The notes below the pieces were generated by a model. The model was not told the origin of the DNA. It did no database searches and saw only the letters and a list, made by a program, of their open reading frames with translations. The position numbers were made by a program, and so were the translations under genes. A stretch of DNA of 38,601 bases from Neisseria sp. MVDL19-042950 (GTDB taxonomy: Bacteria; Pseudomonadota; Gammaproteobacteria; Burkholderiales; Neisseriaceae): NCBI RefSeq assembly GCF_030504625.1, contig NZ_JAUKWH010000005.1, forward strand, positions 1 through 38,601, in the 5' to 3' direction. Each line of letters starts with the position of its first letter. Position 1 is the first letter of the stretch. This document shows positions 8,522 to 16,893 of the stretch, one piece after another.

Positions 8522-8593
8522 CACACGGTTACGGTTCGCCGCCCGTCTTGCGGCAGCTTCCCCAAAAATGAAAAACAGAGAGAGATTTACATA

Positions 8594-9850
8594 ATGACCA
8601 ACCAAACTGCAAACGGTGCTTCGCGCTGGAGAAAGCGGCTGCGGGCGATGGGGCCTGGCATCATGATGGCTTCGGCGGCGGTAGGCGGCTCGCACATTAT
8701 CGCATCCACACAAGCAGGCGCGCTTTACGGCTGGCAGCTTGCGCTGATTATCGTTTTGGCCAACCTGTTTAAATACCCGTTTTTCCGTTTCGGCCCCCAA
8801 TATACTTTGGAAACCGGCAAAAGCCTGCTGGAAGGTTATGCGGAAAAAGGCCGCATTTATCTTTGGGTGTTTTTCCTAATGAATCTGTTTGCCACCGTCA
8901 TCAATACCGCTGCGGTGAGCATGTTGTGTGCGGCCATTTTGAGTTTCGTGCTGCCTGCCGATTGGTCGGTTAACGTGTTGTCGGCGGCGGTGTTGGCTTC
9001 GGCCGTTGTTCTGCTGCTGGTCGGCCCTTACCGCACGGTGGATGCGATTTCAAAAATCATCATGATCAGTTTAACGGTAACCACCGTTGCGGCGGTGGCG
9101 GTGGCCGCTTCCAACGGTGCGGCCGTGCAGCCCGGTTTCATCGAACCGAGCCCGTGGAACCTCGGTGCGCTGGCGTTTATCGTGGCGCTGATGGGCTGGA
9201 TGCCTGCGCCGATTGAAATTTCGGCCATCAATTCGATGTGGGTCGCCACCAAACGCAAACTCGAGCATGTGAGCTATGAAGACGGATTGTTCGACTTCAA
9301 CGTCGGCTATATCAGCACCGCACTGCTTGCTTTGGTGTTTCTGGCATTAGGCGCATTGGTTCAGTACGGTTCGGGCACCGAGCTGAAAATGGCGGGCGGA
9401 GCCTATATCGGCCAACTGATCAATATGTATGCTTCGACCATCGGCGAATGGTCGCGCTGGTTGGTTACTTTTATCGCCTTCGCCTGTATGTACGGCACCA
9501 CGCTCACGGTAATCGACGGTTATTCGCGTACCAATATGGAATCGTTCCGCCTGCTGCTCAAAGGCGAGCGCAGCACCAACCGTATTTTGGCGGTGTGGAT
9601 TGTTTTCGCGGCTATCACAGGGTTGTGCGTGGTGTTGTTCTTTAAAGGCGCGGTGCTGGCGATGCTGAAATTTGCCATGATCGCTTCTTTTGTCAGCACG
9701 CCCGTATTCGCTTGGCTGAACTTGAGCTTGGTACGCAAAGGGCGGCACGCGCTGCAACCGTGGCTGATGTGGCTGGCATGGGTGGGATTGCTCTATCTGA
9801 GCGGTTTTGCGGTGCTGTTTCTGCTTAACCAAAGCGGGCTGATTGCCTAG
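8594..9850 (+). CDS. Nramp-family transporter lacking the canonical DPGN motif
   Basis: This is a 418-residue polytopic protein with about eleven membrane helices of the LeuT-fold Nramp family. Canonical Nramps import Mn2+ or Fe2+ using Asp and Asn of DPGN in helix 1 and Met of MPH in helix 6. Here helix 1 reads AAVGGSH (A28-H34), so both metal ligands are replaced (D to G, N to H), while helix 6 keeps a methionine (M203 in GWMPAP). A noncanonical substrate or coupling mode is therefore likely; I would not call it MntH. GAGAGAG lies upstream of the ATG, and a strong promoter with a dyad precedes it. A DUS hairpin follows. Confidence 0.8.
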   Translation: MTNQTANGASRWRKRLRAMGPGIMMASAAVGGSHIIASTQAGALYGWQLALIIVLANLFKYPFFRFGPQYTLETGKSLLEGYAEKGRIYLWVFFLMNLFATVINTAAVSMLCAAILSFVLPADWSVNVLSAAVLASAVVLLLVGPYRTVDAISKIIMISLTVTTVAAVAVAASNGAAVQPGFIEPSPWNLGALAFIVALMGWMPAPIEISAINSMWVATKRKLEHVSYEDGLFDFNVGYISTALLALVFLALGALVQYGSGTELKMAGGAYIGQLINMYASTIGEWSRWLVTFIAFACMYGTTLTVIDGYSRTNMESFRLLLKGERSTNRILAVWIVFAAITGLCVVLFFKGAVLAMLKFAMIASFVSTPVFAWLNLSLVRKGRHALQPWLMWLAWVGLLYLSGFAVLFLLNQSGLIA

Positions 9851-9871
9851 CCGGATTTTCTGTAGGATACA

Positions 9872-9912
9872 GAGGCCGTCTGAAAGATTAAGTTCTTTTC
9901 AGACGGCCTTTT
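9872..9912. terminator. Inverted DUS terminator after the Nramp gene
   Basis: AGGCCGTCTGAAA (from 9873) and its complement ending at 9909 flank a short loop, followed by TTTT on the plus strand. Confidence 0.75.
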
Positions 9913-9991
9913 CGGTAGAATAAGCAAGGAGTTACAGCCAAATATAATCTTCAGGTTATGCTTCCCGTCCAAATACAGAAAGGATACCGAT

Positions 9992-11461
9992 ATGGATAAC
10001 AAACTCGGCTTCAAACCGATACCCGCTGCCATTGCAGTAGGATTGGCCTTATTGATTTGGTTCGTTATTCCCGTGCCCGAGGGTGTAACGCCCCAAGCAT
10101 GGCATCTGCTGGCGATGTTTGTCGGCGTGATTGCCGCCATTATCGGCAAAGCCATGCCGATCGGCGCACTTTCGATGGTGGCGATTATGCTGGTGGCCGT
10201 TACCGGCGTTACTGCCGAAAAGCCCGCCGATGCCATTAAAGATGCCTTGAGCAGTTTTGCCAGCCCGTTGATTTGGCTGATCGGCGTGTCCATCATGATT
10301 TCGCGCGGCATCCTGAAAACCGGCTTGGGCGCGCGTATCGGTTATCTGTTTATTTCCCTGTTCGGCAAAAAAACCTTGGGCATCGGTTACAGCTTGGCCT
10401 TGTCGGAGCTGCTGCTCGCCCCCGTTACGCCGAGCAACACCGCACGCGGCGGTGGCATCATCCACCCCGTGATGAAAGCGATTGCCTCCAGCTACGATTC
10501 CGACCCTGAAAAAGGCACGCAAGGCCGCATCGGTAAATATCTGGCGCTGGTGAACTACCACAGCAATCCGATTACTTCGGCCATGTTCATCACCGCCACC
10601 GCGCCCAACCCGCTGGTGGTCGACATTATCGCCAAAGCCACCCATTCCGACATTCATCTGAGCTGGGGCACTTGGGCGTTGGCCATGTTGCTGCCCGGTT
10701 TGGCCGCCATGTTTTTGATGCCGTTGGTGCTCTATTTCATCTATCCGCCCGAAATCAAAGAAACGCCGAACGCCGCCCAGTTTGCCAAAGAACGGCTGAA
10801 CGAATTGGGCAAAATGAACCGCGGTGAAAAAATCATGCTGGGCATTTTCGCGCTGCTGCTGATCTTGTGGGCGGGCGTGCCCGCCATGCTGTTCGGCAGC
10901 GGTTGGAAAGTCGATGCCACCACCACCGCCTTTATCGGCCTTTCCCTGCTGTTGCTTTCCGGCGTGCTTTCTTGGGACGACATTCTCAAAGAAAAAAGCG
11001 CGTGGGACACTGTAACTTGGTTCGCCGCACTCGTGATGATGGCCACCTTCTTGAATAAACTCGGCCTGATTGCATGGTTTTCCGGCGTATTGGAAAGCAG
11101 CATCGAACATCTCGGCTTGGGTTGGGTGGGCGCATCGACGCTGCTGTTGCTGGCTTATATGTACGCGCACTATATGTTTGCCAGCACCACCGCCCACATT
11201 ACCGCCATGCTCGGCGCTTTCTACGCCGCCGGTATCGCCTTGGGTGCGCCGCCCATGCTGTTTGCTCTGTTGATGGCGGCTGCCTCCAGCATCATGATGA
11301 CGCTTACCCACTACGCCACCGGCACGTCGCCCGTGATTTTCGGTTCGGGCTACACCACACTCAGCGAGTGGTGGAAAGCCGGCTTCGTGATGAGTGTTGT
11401 CAACCTGCTGGTATTCATTTTTATCGGCGGCGTTTGGTGGAAAGTTTTAGGTTATTGGTAA
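9992..11461 (+). CDS. DASS-family anion (dicarboxylate) transporter
   Basis: This 489-residue polytopic protein of the divalent anion:sodium symporter family includes 2-oxoglutarate/malate translocators and CitT/TtdT-type carriers. The first substrate/Na+ motif is SNT (148-150, in VTPSNTARGG); the second repeat carries ATGTSP (442-447, in HYATGTSPVIFGSGY). Twofold internal symmetry and about 12 hydrophobic segments are evident. AAGGA lies shortly before the ATG. It probably imports or exchanges dicarboxylates or tricarboxylates; the exact substrate (malate, 2-oxoglutarate, citrate, tartrate) is not readable. It is a single-gene unit between DUS hairpins. Confidence 0.88.
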   Translation: MDNKLGFKPIPAAIAVGLALLIWFVIPVPEGVTPQAWHLLAMFVGVIAAIIGKAMPIGALSMVAIMLVAVTGVTAEKPADAIKDALSSFASPLIWLIGVSIMISRGILKTGLGARIGYLFISLFGKKTLGIGYSLALSELLLAPVTPSNTARGGGIIHPVMKAIASSYDSDPEKGTQGRIGKYLALVNYHSNPITSAMFITATAPNPLVVDIIAKATHSDIHLSWGTWALAMLLPGLAAMFLMPLVLYFIYPPEIKETPNAAQFAKERLNELGKMNRGEKIMLGIFALLLILWAGVPAMLFGSGWKVDATTTAFIGLSLLLLSGVLSWDDILKEKSAWDTVTWFAALVMMATFLNKLGLIAWFSGVLESSIEHLGLGWVGASTLLLLAYMYAHYMFASTTAHITAMLGAFYAAGIALGAPPMLFALLMAAASSIMMTLTHYATGTSPVIFGSGYTTLSEWWKAGFVMSVVNLLVFIFIGGVWWKVLGYW

Positions 11462-11479
11462 CATAGTGTTCATGTTGAT

Positions 11480-11523
11480 GAGGCCGTCTGAAAACACTAG
11501 ATAAAGTGTTTTCAGACGGCCTC
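11480..11523. terminator. Inverted DUS terminator between convergent genes
   Basis: A 19-bp perfect stem (11480-11498 with 11505-11523) around AGATAA includes both DUS cores plus AACACT/AGTGTT. It lies between the anion transporter and the alkB-like gene. Confidence 0.78.
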
Positions 11524-11552
11524 GTGCCGACAGCCGAACGCTATTCCGACCT

Positions 11553-12179
11553 TTATCCGACAATCGTCCTGAACGTTAAGCTGATGCGCGGCTCGCTGAT
11601 GCGCGTGCTTTTCATAACCGCATGCCGCCAATGGCTTTGGGTGTCGCCGCGCATCACAATCAACTGCCCGTGTTGCAGCATCATTTCCCTTTTCTCTTTG
11701 GTGCGCTTGTGCTTGAACGCAAACTTGCGCGGTGCACCGAAACTCACCGACGCAATCACCGGCTGCCTGCCCAGCTCCGGCTCGTCGTCGCTGTGCCACG
11801 ACATTCCTTCGAGGCCATCTGAATAAAGATTGAGCAAACATGAATTGAACAGCGTCGGGTTATGGCGGGCGAGACGGCTTTCCACGGCTTGTTTGACGGT
11901 TGCCAAAGCCGCTGTCCACGGCAAAGCGCGGCGTGTGATGCCCGAGTAGGTGTAGGCGAACGGCTTGTCGCCATACCATGCCGTTTGCCGGGCGGTGGTA
12001 ATGCGTTTGCCGTAAAGCATCACTTCGTCATGCCGCCACGGGGTTTCGCGCATCAACACGGCAAAATAACGGTCGGCGGTTTCGACGGGAAACACTATGC
12101 CGTAATCGTTCACGATGCCGTCGTAAGGCAAAAGATTGTTTTCCGGTTGCGGCGGCAGGGAGAATAGGTCGGTAGTCAT
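11553..12179 (-). CDS. AlkB-like 2-oxoglutarate/Fe(II) dioxygenase
   Basis: The 208-residue protein is of the AlkB/ALKBH2-3 type, which removes alkyl groups from DNA or RNA bases by oxidation. Iron ligands are H129 and D131 in WHSDDE, and H186 in SHWRHAV. The 2-oxoglutarate-binding arginines are R198 (EPRIS) and R204 (LTFR). VSFGAPRKFAFKHK and GDTQSHWRH are strong family signatures. I chose the ATG at 12179 (MTTDLF); an in-frame extension upstream runs through a DUS into the xerC end and is unlikely to be translated. It is the last gene of a probable mscS-xerC-alkB run, with a single DUS between xerC and it. Confidence 0.88.
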   Translation of the reverse strand: MTTDLFSLPPQPENNLLPYDGIVNDYGIVFPVETADRYFAVLMRETPWRHDEVMLYGKRITTARQTAWYGDKPFAYTYSGITRRALPWTAALATVKQAVESRLARHNPTLFNSCLLNLYSDGLEGMSWHSDDEPELGRQPVIASVSFGAPRKFAFKHKRTKEKREMMLQHGQLIVMRGDTQSHWRHAVMKSTRISEPRISLTFRTIVG

Positions 12180-12207
12180 ACTGCAAACCGTTTTCAGACG
12201 GCCTCCG

Positions 12208-13107
12208 TTATTGCTCTTTCTTTCTCTTCGCCCGCGGGTGAGCATCGTCATACACGGCGGCGAGATGGTCGAAATCGAGTTTGGTGTAAATCTGGGTGGT
12301 CGATAAATTGCTGTGCCCCAAGAGTTCCTGCACGGCGCGGATGTTTTTGGCAGATTGCAGCAGATGGCTGGCGTAGCTGTGGCGCAGCATGTGCGGCGAA
12401 ATGTGCTGCGGGCTGCCTTGCCGCAACGCCCATTCGCGCAGGCGGTTTTGGATTTGGCGGCAGCCGAGCCGCTTGCCGAGGCGGTTGGTGAACAGTGCGG
12501 TTTCCTCTCCTTTTGCGACGCGGTGGGGGAGGTAGGTGCGGACGGCTTCGATGCTTTTGCCGCTTAACGGCACGCGGCGTTGTTTGTTGCCTTTGCCGAG
12601 CACGCTCACCCAGCCTTCGTCGAGCAGAATATCATTCAGGTTTAAGCCGTGGACTTCGCTCAGGCGCAGGCCGCTGCCGTACATCAGCTCGAAAATAGCA
12701 TGATCGCGCAGGCGCAGGGCTTCGCTGTCGGAGTCGTTGTCGAGCAGGTTGTTGAGCGTTTCCTGTTCGATGGCTTTGGGCAGGCGTTCGGGCGGCTTGG
12801 GGGCTTTGAGGTTGTGGGTCGGGTCGGCTTCGAGCAGGCCGTTTTGCACCAGCCAGCCGCAATATTGCCGCCATACCGAAAGTTTCCGTGCCATGCTGCG
12901 CTCGTGCAGGTTTTGCTGTGAAAGTTTTTTCAGGGCGGCGACAAAATGGCGGCGGTGCGGCGGCTCTTCACCGGCGTTGTCGGGCAGCAGGCGGAACAGT
13001 TGCGCCAAATCGCGCCGGTATGCATCAACCGTGTGCTGCGATTTGCCCTGCCGTTGCAGGGTTTGCAGGTATTGCTGTTGGAAATCGGGTAAACGGGAAA
13101 GCTGCAT
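12208..13107 (-). CDS. xerC: Tyrosine recombinase XerC
   Basis: The 299-residue site-specific recombinase acts with XerD at dif to resolve chromosome dimers. An N-terminal SAM-like core-binding domain (about 1-90) is followed by the catalytic domain with all expected residues: R148 (SGLRLSE), K172 (GKGNK), H239 and R242 (HMLRHS), H265 (LGHSNL) and nucleophile Y274 (QIYTKLD). Length and motifs fit a chromosomal Xer protein rather than a phage integrase. It lies 27 bases downstream of mscS on the same strand, with a DUS in the gap. Confidence 0.93.
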   Translation of the reverse strand: MQLSRLPDFQQQYLQTLQRQGKSQHTVDAYRRDLAQLFRLLPDNAGEEPPHRRHFVAALKKLSQQNLHERSMARKLSVWRQYCGWLVQNGLLEADPTHNLKAPKPPERLPKAIEQETLNNLLDNDSDSEALRLRDHAIFELMYGSGLRLSEVHGLNLNDILLDEGWVSVLGKGNKQRRVPLSGKSIEAVRTYLPHRVAKGEETALFTNRLGKRLGCRQIQNRLREWALRQGSPQHISPHMLRHSYASHLLQSAKNIRAVQELLGHSNLSTTQIYTKLDFDHLAAVYDDAHPRAKRKKEQ

Positions 13108-13134
13108 GGGAGAGGCCGTCTGAAAAATAGTTGG

Positions 13135-13965
13135 CTAAGCCTGCTGTTTCAATAAGGGATGGATATGCGACAGCACTTCGTCGAGAACGCGGTTGTTGTC
13201 GGCAATCCCCCGCACCCACCAGCGCAGCTCCAACGTGGCCGAGCTGTCGGAAACGGCGGTAACGGCGATTTCGGGGTCGGAAACATTGTCGCCGCACTGT
13301 TGTTCGACCGTACGGATAATCTGCTGTTTGACGGCCTCTGCATTCAAACCGGCAGGCAGTGTAAACGTGGTGCTTTGGCGGTAGCGGCCGCTGCTGGTGT
13401 TGACGGTAACGGGGGAGGTAAACAATTGGGAATTGGGAATCACGATGCGCCGGTCGTCATAAGTGCGCAGCGTGGTTGCCCGTATTTCGATGCTTTCCAC
13501 CGTGCCCTCGAAGCCGCCGGACGAAATGCGGTCGCCGATTTTAAACGGTTCGCTCAACAGCAATAAAATGCCGGAAAGCAGGTTTTGAAAAATGTCTTTG
13601 AAAGCAAAACCGATGGCCACCGAGCCGATGCCGAGCGCGCTGATCAACTGTGCCGGTGTGAAATCGGGAATGGCAATCATCATGGCGGCGAGAAAGCCGG
13701 CAAAAACAATCAGCGCACTGCCGATACGCTTCAACACCAGCAGCAAATTCATGCGGTTGCTCAACTGGCGGGAAAGCAGTTTGACCGCCAAATACTTAAA
13801 CAGCTTGGATGCAAACCAAAACAGTATGAATACCGTCAAAGCCACCATCAGATAAGGCACCCGCAGCCAGAAGGCTTCGATCATGCTCTGGATGCCGGCA
13901 GTCATGGCCTGATAATGGTCGAGGCTGTGATAAATGCTGTTGCCGAGTTTTTCTATATTATTCAT
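13135..13965 (-). CDS. Small-conductance mechanosensitive channel, MscS family
   Basis: The 276-residue inner-membrane channel opens under tension to release solutes on osmotic downshock. Three N-terminal membrane helices are followed by the pore helix with the glycine/alanine-rich pattern LGIGSVAIGFAFKD (about residues 120-133). Next come the MscS beta-domain (EPFKIGDRISSGGFEGTVESI, RTYDDRRIVIPNS) and the C-terminal alpha/beta vestibule. The size equals that of E. coli MscS (286). It is first in a run with xerC and alkB, divergent from hemL. Confidence 0.9.
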   Translation of the reverse strand: MNNIEKLGNSIYHSLDHYQAMTAGIQSMIEAFWLRVPYLMVALTVFILFWFASKLFKYLAVKLLSRQLSNRMNLLLVLKRIGSALIVFAGFLAAMMIAIPDFTPAQLISALGIGSVAIGFAFKDIFQNLLSGILLLLSEPFKIGDRISSGGFEGTVESIEIRATTLRTYDDRRIVIPNSQLFTSPVTVNTSSGRYRQSTTFTLPAGLNAEAVKQQIIRTVEQQCGDNVSDPEIAVTAVSDSSATLELRWWVRGIADNNRVLDEVLSHIHPLLKQQA

Positions 13966-14064
13966 ATCATGATTAAATTTTGGTCGGAGAGGCCGTCTGA
14001 AAAAAACGGCCGCGGGCAGGGGGAATATACCATATCTCCCGCTTGGAACGCCGTCCGATAAAGC

Positions 14065-14073
14065 TGTTAGAAT
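14065..14073 (+). promoter_or_regulatory. Extended -10 promoter element for hemL
   Basis: TGTTAGAAT matches the extended -10 pattern (TG-n-TATAAT with one change). A TTGGAA at 14043-14048 could serve as a weak -35 at 19-base spacing. The start of transcription would fall about 20 bases before the hemL ATG. Confidence 0.4.
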
Positions 14074-14099
14074 ATCGATTATTTACTAAGGAGCCTGTT

Positions 14100-15383
14100 A
14101 TGAACCGTAATGAAGAATTGTTCAACCGCGCCAAAAACATCATCCCGGGCGGGGTCAACTCGCCCGTGCGCGCATTCGGCAGCGTCGGCGGCGTGCCGCG
14201 CTTCATCAAAAAAGCACAAGGAGCGTATGTGTGGGACGAAAACGATACCCGCTATATCGACTATGTAGGCTCGTGGGGGCCTGCGATTGTCGGCCACGCC
14301 CATCCCGAAGTGATTGAAGCCGTGCGCGAAGCGGCATTGGGCGGTTTGTCGTTCGGCGCGCCCACCGAAGCCGAAATCGTGATTGCCGAGGAAATCGCCA
14401 AACTCGTGCCCAGCGTGGAACAGTTGCGCTTGGTCAGCTCCGGCACCGAAGCCACCATGAGCGCCATCCGTTTGGCGCGCGGCTTTACCAAACGCGACAA
14501 AATCATCAAATTCGAAGGCTGCTACCACGGCCATTCCGACAGCCTGCTGGTTAAAGCGGGCAGCGGTCTGCTCACATTCGGCAACCCCAGTTCCGCCGGC
14601 GTACCCGAAGATTTCACCAAACACACGCTGGTTTTGGAATACAATAACGTCGCCCAACTCGAAGAAACCTTCGCCAAAATCGGCGGCGAAATCGCCTGCG
14701 TGATTCTCGAACCGTTTGCCGGCAACATGAACTTGGTGAGGCCGTCTGAAAACTTCATCAAAGCCCTGCGTTCGCTTACCGAACAACACGGCGCAGTGTT
14801 GATTTACGACGAAGTGATGACCGGCTTCCGCGTGGCTTTGGGCGGTGCGCAATCGCTGCACGGCATCAAGCCCGACTTAACCACCATGGGCAAAGTGATC
14901 GGCGGCGGCATGCCGTTGGCGGCGTTCGGCGGCCGCAAAGACATCATGGCCTGCATCTCCCCGCTCGGCGGCGTGTATCAGGCGGGCACATTGTCGGGCA
15001 ACCCCGTGGCCGTGGCCGCCGGTTTGAAAACCCTCGAAATCATCCAGCGCGAAGGCTTCTACGAGAACCTCGCCAAGCTCACCGAACAACTGGTTAAAGG
15101 TTTTCAGACGGCCTCGAAAGAAGCCGGCGTTACCTTCAGCGCCGATTACGTCGGCGGCATGTTCGGCCTCTACTTTGCCGACAACACACCGCAAAGCTAT
15201 GCCGACATGACCCGCTCCAACATCGAAGATTTCAAACGCTTCTTCCACGGCATGCTCGAGTGCGGCGTGGCGTTCGGCCCCTCGGCCTACGAAGCCTGCT
15301 TCATGTCGGCCGCGCATACGCCCGAGCTGGTGGAAGCAACCGTTGCCACGGCCAAAGAAGTGTTTGCCGAGATGGCGAAGTAG
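14100..15383 (+). CDS. hemL: Glutamate-1-semialdehyde 2,1-aminomutase
   Basis: This 427-residue PLP enzyme converts glutamate-1-semialdehyde to 5-aminolevulinate in the C5 heme pathway. [10 protein letters not shown] (113-122), YDEVMTGFR (236-244; D237 contacts PLP) and the Schiff-base lysine K265 in [12 protein letters not shown] are all intact. AAGGAG (14088-14093) lies six bases before ATG 14100, which beats a longer upstream in-frame start. Two DUS copies lie in the coding sequence and encode VRPSEN (213-218) and GFQTAS, in helices or loops tolerant of change. A convergent HemG-like flavodoxin gene follows after a DUS hairpin. Confidence 0.95.
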   Translation: MNRNEELFNRAKNIIPGGVNSPVRAFGSVGGVPRFIKKAQGAYVWDENDTRYIDYVGSWGPAIVGHAHPEVIEAVREAALGGLSFGAPTEAEIVIAEEIAKLVPSVEQLRLVSSGTEATMSAIRLARGFTKRDKIIKFEGCYHGHSDSLLVKAGSGLLTFGNPSSAGVPEDFTKHTLVLEYNNVAQLEETFAKIGGEIACVILEPFAGNMNLVRPSENFIKALRSLTEQHGAVLIYDEVMTGFRVALGGAQSLHGIKPDLTTMGKVIGGGMPLAAFGGRKDIMACISPLGGVYQAGTLSGNPVAVAAGLKTLEIIQREGFYENLAKLTEQLVKGFQTASKEAGVTFSADYVGGMFGLYFADNTPQSYADMTRSNIEDFKRFFHGMLECGVAFGPSAYEACFMSAAHTPELVEATVATAKEVFAEMAK

Positions 15384-15410
15384 CCCGCTCTAACTTAACC
15401 TAAGCATTGA

Positions 15411-15446
15411 AGAGGCCGTCTGAAAAAACATTTTCAGACGGCCTCT
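15411..15446. terminator. Inverted DUS terminator between hemL and hemG-like gene
   Basis: AGAGGCCGTCTGAAAA (15411-15426) and its exact complement (15431-15446) around AAAC(A) form a 16-bp stem usable in both directions. Confidence 0.8.
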
Positions 15447-15460
15447 CCGTTCATATCTGT

Positions 15461-16006
15461 TCATATCTGCGTCGGCTCCGCTGCCGCTATCCGTTCGGCA
15501 AAACGTTCTACCGCCGCCCAATCGGTAAACTCAAACGTACCGGAAATATCCGTGGGGCCGTGAGTGATATGCATGATCATGCGGATAATCCACTTTTCAA
15601 GCAGCGAATATTTCGGATAGTCGATTTTACCCGCAAACACCGCAGCCAACGGCGGAGCCCAGCCGCCCTTACGCACAAACTTGGCAAAATACGGATTGCC
15701 TTCAGGCGTATCCTTGCCGGGTTTACGCGCTACCGCTCCCACTGAAAAGAACGCCGAAGCCGCTCGTTCCAAATCGGCGCGGTGGTGGTCGATAAACCGG
15801 TATAAAACAGGTCGGTGGCCGCCGTAGCGGATACTCGCCCCGACGACTATCTTGTCAAAACGACAGCAATCCATTTCTATTGCCCCGCCGATTTCCACCA
15901 ATACTGTCTCCTCGCCATGCTTTTCCAATATTTCGGCAATGCGCCGACAGATTGCCAACGTATGGCCGTCGACAGTCGAATAAACAATCAAAGTAGCTGA
16001 CATCAT
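15461..16006 (-). CDS. hemG: Flavodoxin-domain protein, HemG-like protoporphyrinogen oxidase
   Basis: The 181-residue protein has the flavodoxin fold. LIVYSTVDGHTLAICRRIAE is the FMN phosphate loop, and VGASIRYGGHRPVLYRFI, FFSVGAVARKP and a C-terminal IMHITHGPTD with TDW match HemG, the quinone-dependent protoporphyrinogen IX oxidase. That enzyme passes electrons from the last-but-one heme step to menaquinone or ubiquinone at the inner membrane. Adjacency to hemL, convergent across one hairpin, supports a heme role. Two ATGs in a row (16006 and 16003) are possible starts. A generic flavodoxin is the alternative. Confidence 0.8.
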   Translation of the reverse strand: MMSATLIVYSTVDGHTLAICRRIAEILEKHGEETVLVEIGGAIEMDCCRFDKIVVGASIRYGGHRPVLYRFIDHHRADLERAASAFFSVGAVARKPGKDTPEGNPYFAKFVRKGGWAPPLAAVFAGKIDYPKYSLLEKWIIRMIMHITHGPTDISGTFEFTDWAAVERFAERIAAAEPTQI

Positions 16007-16094
16007 GGCACCGCTTCTTTCCGGCAAGGAGGGATTGCTGATAACGGTGGGATTATACTGTGGATTAGGGTAAAAGAAATGAGCAATAAATCGA

Positions 16095-16131
16095 CAGAGG
16101 CCGTCTGAAAACAATGTTTCAGACGGCCTCT
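16095..16131. terminator. Inverted DUS pair
   Basis: AGAGGCCGTCTGAAA (16096-16110) and TTTCAGACGGCCTCT (16117-16131) form a 15-bp stem. It lies downstream of the broken minus-strand gene at 16168-16562 and upstream of the hemG-like gene, so it probably ended transcripts of the former. Confidence 0.65.
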
Positions 16132-16167
16132 TTAAACATATCAAACAGTTTTTTATCAAGCAAAAGG

Positions 16168-16562
16168 CTACAATTGCTCGTTGATCTCCGTACGTGCCAG
16201 ATTATTCGCGTAGTTGCACAAAGTTGCCAATGCCACGCCCAACACCACTTCCAAAGCCTGCTGCTCGTTATAGCACGCATCAAAAACGCCTGCAACTCAG
16301 CATCACTCACATTGCTTTTGTTGCAATGACTGCTTGAGTAAACAAGGTTAAGCGGTTGAGTTTGGGGATGTCCAACGCCCGCATATGGCGCAAAGCCTCA
16401 ATTGCTTGCGGCTCCAACAAATTCTTCTTTCGTACTCAAAGCAGTATGCTTCGCCTTGTAGAAACCCCACTCATTCAGCACCGCCGCCTTAATCTGCACT
16501 ACCTCACGCTCGCCTGCCGTCAGGCTGGTGGTGGCATTTAACAAGCCCACTTCCTGATACAT
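16168..16562 (-). pseudogene. Carboxymuconolactone decarboxylase/AhpD-type pseudogene
   Basis: Reading the minus strand across three frames restores one protein: MYQEVGLLNATTSLTAGERE, then EPQAIEALRHMRALDIPKLN, then NVSDAELQAFL and DACYNEQQALEVVLGVAL to EINEQL-stop. This is the helical core of the carboxymuconolactone decarboxylase/AhpD superfamily (alkylhydroperoxidase-like). At least two shifts look like single-base losses in runs (near 16320 and 16277), and a third lies near 16405. The catalytic CxxC region, normally N-E-C-x-x-C-x-x-A-H, reads NEWGFYKAKH, so both cysteines are gone. The N-terminal part is missing beyond a DUS at 16574-16589. The gene is dead or dying. Confidence 0.75.
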
Positions 16563-16631
16563 CTTAGCAAGAATTTTCAGACGGCCTTGTGTTCCTACAG
16601 ATCAACTGCTGTATTGGACCAATAGTGGCTG

Positions 16632-16714
16632 GTAGGGTGTGTGGCGCAAGCCACGCACGCAGTTAGTTATAGGAAATTCAAGCAACGCGTGCGTGCTGAT
16701 GGCACACACCCTAC
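16632..16714. repeat. Nested inverted repeat (hairpin element)
   Basis: The outer arms GTAGGGTGTGTG (16632-16643) and CACACACCCTAC (16703-16714) are perfect complements. Inner arms CACGCACGC (16652-16660) and GCGTGCGTG (16687-16695) pair too. The element has no reading frame and looks like a small intergenic palindromic repeat. Confidence 0.7.
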
Positions 16715-16752
16715 ATATGGGTTTTAAATTTCATACAGGCTATACTGGCTTG
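16683..16752 (+). repeat. Direct repeat copy A
   Basis: About 65 bases starting CAACGCGTGCGTG and including CCCTACATATGGGTTTTAA recur in the same orientation at 18666-18728 with a few differences. The two copies bracket the membrane-protein gene and its MITE. Sequence from 16752 to 16893 holds no recognisable gene or strong promoter. Confidence 0.7.
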
Positions 16753-16893
16753 TTTATTTGAACAAACGATTTCAGACAGCTTTCGGAGTTCAAATAAATT
16801 GAAATATATAGGATCGGCTAAATTCATTACGCATTGGTATCCGGCCAGCAGAGATTATATAATTGGCATATTAGCATTCGTTTATATATAGAA

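Noticed and set aside
10049-11311. A 420-codon minus-strand open frame opposite the anion transporter
   Set aside because: Composition is dominated by His, Gln and Gly with no recognisable motif; the plus-strand DASS transporter explains the region fully.
12208-13107. Tyrosine recombinase as a sign of a prophage or integrative island
   Set aside because: Length, motifs and context (with mscS and alkB) fit chromosomal XerC; no attachment repeats or phage genes are nearby.
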